NCBI GenBank assembly: GCA_041654095.1
Contig: JBAZED010000005.1
Span: 1-64,000, forward strand
DNA length: 64,000 nucleotides
From: UBA1424 sp041654095
GTDB taxonomy: Bacteria; Bacillota_I; Bacilli_A; RFN20; CAG-826
Direction: 5' to 3'
The notes beneath the pieces were generated by a model that worked only from the letters and a program-made list of their open reading frames with translations, searched no databases and was not told the origin of the DNA. Positions 62,549 to 64,000 of the stretch are shown here, in pieces (position 1 is the first letter of the stretch; every line of letters starts with the position of its first letter). Both the position numbers and the translations under genes were made by a program.

Positions 62549-63595
62549 ATGAACAAATTAATTTACTACATCACAGGAGCAACCGGCCACCTCGGCAGAA
62601 CGATTGTCAATTTTCTTTTGGGTCTTAAAAAAACAATTGTCGCCTTCGTCCTTCCCTGCGACTTGAAGCGTGACTTCGATAAACACGAAGAAGATCAACT
62701 CTATTTTGTCGAAGGCGATATAAGGAAATATGAGGATGTCGAAAACTTTTTAAGTTTTCAAAGTGAAAATTCCTCGCAGATCGTCATTCACTGTGCGGGC
62801 ATCATCACCGTTGAAAGTTCTTTTAACCAACTTATCTATGACGTCAATGTCACCGGAACCAAAAATATCACCAACGCCGCGAAAAAGAGAAATGTCGAAA
62901 AATTCATATACGTCTCCAGCGTCCACGCCTTAAAGGAATTGCCGCGCAAACAAACCATCGTCGAGCAAAGCGCTTTTAATCCCGACGAAGTCAAGGGTTT
63001 TTACGCCAAGACGAAAGCCGAAGCTAGCCAGTATGTCTTGAATGCTTGCCAAAATGGCTTAAACGGGGTTATCGTCCACCCCTCGGGAATCATCGGACCA
63101 AATGATGAGATGAACGGTCACTTCACGTCCGTGCTCAATAATTACATCGATGGATCTCTAACCTCGATCGTCAAAGGCGGCTATAACATCGTCGATGTCC
63201 GCGATGTCGCTCAAGGCATCATCCAAGCATCCGAAAAAGGCGAGACCGGAAAGTGCTACCTATTATCCGGCGAATATCGCTCCGTTTACGAAATCATCGA
63301 AATCGCCAGCCGATATGCTAAACGCCGGAAGATTCGTCACGCTCTTCCAGTGTGGTTTGTAAAGATGTTTGCGCCTTTGGCTTCACTGTGGTCGAAAATA
63401 AAAAAACAGCCCCCGATTTTTACCGCCTATTCGATGGACACCCTAGTCTCAAACTCCAACTTTTCAAATGCTCTAGCCGTCCGCCAGCTCGGATTCACCG
63501 TTCGCCCTTTTGAACAGACGATTGAAGATACTGTCAAGGACTTGCTCAACCGCAAGGAAAAAAACGTCAAGACAAAAACCCGAGGCAAACGCTAA
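62549..63595 (+). CDS. NAD-dependent epimerase/dehydratase (extended SDR)
   Basis: The 348-residue Rossmann protein has YYITGATGHLGRTIVNFLLG (NAD site, TGxxGxxG), FVEGDIRKYEDVE, VIHCAGIITVESS, and VSSVHAL with a YAKTKAEASQYV Tyr-x-x-x-Lys pair. The start ATG 62549 is set by AGAGGTG upstream. The product resembles dihydroflavonol-reductase-like SDRs; substrate unknown. Basic C-terminus. Confidence 0.88.
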   Translation: MNKLIYYITGATGHLGRTIVNFLLGLKKTIVAFVLPCDLKRDFDKHEEDQLYFVEGDIRKYEDVENFLSFQSENSSQIVIHCAGIITVESSFNQLIYDVNVTGTKNITNAAKKRNVEKFIYVSSVHALKELPRKQTIVEQSAFNPDEVKGFYAKTKAEASQYVLNACQNGLNGVIVHPSGIIGPNDEMNGHFTSVLNNYIDGSLTSIVKGGYNIVDVRDVAQGIIQASEKGETGKCYLLSGEYRSVYEIIEIASRYAKRRKIRHALPVWFVKMFAPLASLWSKIKKQPPIFTAYSMDTLVSNSNFSNALAVRQLGFTVRPFEQTIEDTVKDLLNRKEKNVKTKTRGKR

Positions 63596-63616
63596 GCAAT
63601 CATATATAATCAAAAC

Positions 63617-64000
63617 ATGGACGAAAAAGTTAAACTGAAAAAAGCCATTTTTGCGAAGATATATTTCCTAATTGCGCTCGTTTTGCTTTTTGGTATTCTA
63701 ATTCTCATCCGCAGTTTTGAGGCTTCGGCCGAATTTTGGACAAGAACTTTCTATCGCTTTATGCAATCGGTCTTCGGACCGGTAGTCAGCATCATTCCGT
63801 TCTCGCTTGCGGAAGTGTTTTTCATCTTATTTGGATGTGCGATAATGTTTCTTTTGATTTTTATCATCATCGACTTGGCAAAAAAGAGAGGTTTGTCGAG
63901 CCTCAATAAAGCCCTCGCTCTCGTCGTTGTCATCACTTCGACAGTCGCTTTCTATTACTCGACGGCGGGGGTGGCTTATGGGCGAGCTCCTGTCGAAATA
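63617..64000 (+). CDS. DUF3810-like membrane protein, 5' part only
   Basis: The first 128 residues are present, and the gene runs off the window. It has membrane helices at about 15-33, 55-83 and 97-115. FWTRTFYRFMQSVFGPVVSIIPFSLAEVFF fits the DUF3810 family pattern. TATAAT lies only 6 bp before the ATG, which would give a nearly leaderless RNA. Function unknown. Confidence 0.65.
   Translation, partial: MDEKVKLKKAIFAKIYFLIALVLLFGILILIRSFEASAEFWTRTFYRFMQSVFGPVVSIIPFSLAEVFFILFGCAIMFLLIFIIIDLAKKRGLSSLNKALALVVVITSTVAFYYSTAGVAYGRAPVEI

Noticed and set aside
1..64000. Possibility that TGA encodes tryptophan, as in Mollicutes
   Set aside because: RF2 with its UGA-dependent frameshift is present, and several genes (dnaX, feoB, folD-adjacent and others) end at TGA directly overlapping the next start.
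1..64000. CRISPR arrays or rRNA genes
   Set aside because: No regularly spaced direct repeats and no rRNA-like sequence were seen on reading.

Overview
The window is a dense bacterial chromosome segment of moderate GC content with mostly head-to-tail genes. Gene content points to Bacillota, probably a Bacilli-side lineage near Erysipelotrichia, Acholeplasmatales or RF39-like groups. Evidence for this is the dnaX-ybaB-recR...tmk-holB-ricT-rsmI order, comFA/comFC, YolD next to a UvrX/UmuC-like polymerase, SipW-type signal peptides, and AGGAGG-type ribosome binding sites. UGA is a normal stop here: prfB is present with its self-regulating UGA frameshift, so this is not a Mycoplasma/Spiroplasma code. 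The exact taxon cannot be fixed from sequence reading alone.

Region 1-7 kb: LemA/TPM membrane pair, msrB, an HI0933-type flavoprotein, one-chain L-serine dehydratase, a spermidine-synthase-like methyltransferase and an acyltransferase-3 membrane protein. Region 7-19.3 kb is the accessory part. It holds a three-gene operon of secreted proteins with SipW/TasA-like signal peptides (one of 1063 aa), a BtrH-like C39-fold protein with its own promoter, and a secreted OB-fold + Ig-like + metallo-beta-lactamase protein. That last gene is flanked by two copies of an unrecognised small gene, one intact and one frameshifted. An IS3-family transposase remnant, an 18-bp palindrome and a large type-I surface protein follow. 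Region 19.3-29.5 kb: tRNA-Ala(CGC) with promoter and terminator, a CvpA-like protein, the Y-family polymerase/YolD pair, an ECF sigma/anti-sigma pair, an M29 aminopeptidase, an HdeD-like protein, a ThyX-like protein, folD, cls and secG.

Region 29.5-46 kb is housekeeping. On the minus strand are prfA-prmC-tsaC-rpiB-comFA-comFC and then secA-prfB-uvrB. On the plus strand is dnaX-ybaB-recR-tmk-holB-ricT-rsmI, tightly overlapped. Region 46-57.4 kb: a YfhO-like giant membrane protein, a nitroreductase, a DUF1538 transporter coupled to two PII-like proteins, RluA, a patatin, and a feoA-feoB-FeoB-associated operon divergent from a DtxR/MntR-type regulator across a compact two-promoter control region. 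Region 57.4-64 kb: a flavin-reductase-like protein, then N-carbamoylputrescine amidase next to a single 870-aa protein that fuses an Orn/Lys/Arg decarboxylase to agmatine deiminase. Together these two polypeptides would carry arginine to putrescine. An esterase, coaD, an NAD-dependent epimerase and a truncated DUF3810-like gene close the window.

The most unusual items are the decarboxylase-agmatine deiminase fusion, the SipW-type secreted operon, the duplicated small-gene cassette around the secreted MBL protein, the DUF1538/double PII module, and the feo/mntR switch whose regulator has a mixed MntR/DtxR ligand set.
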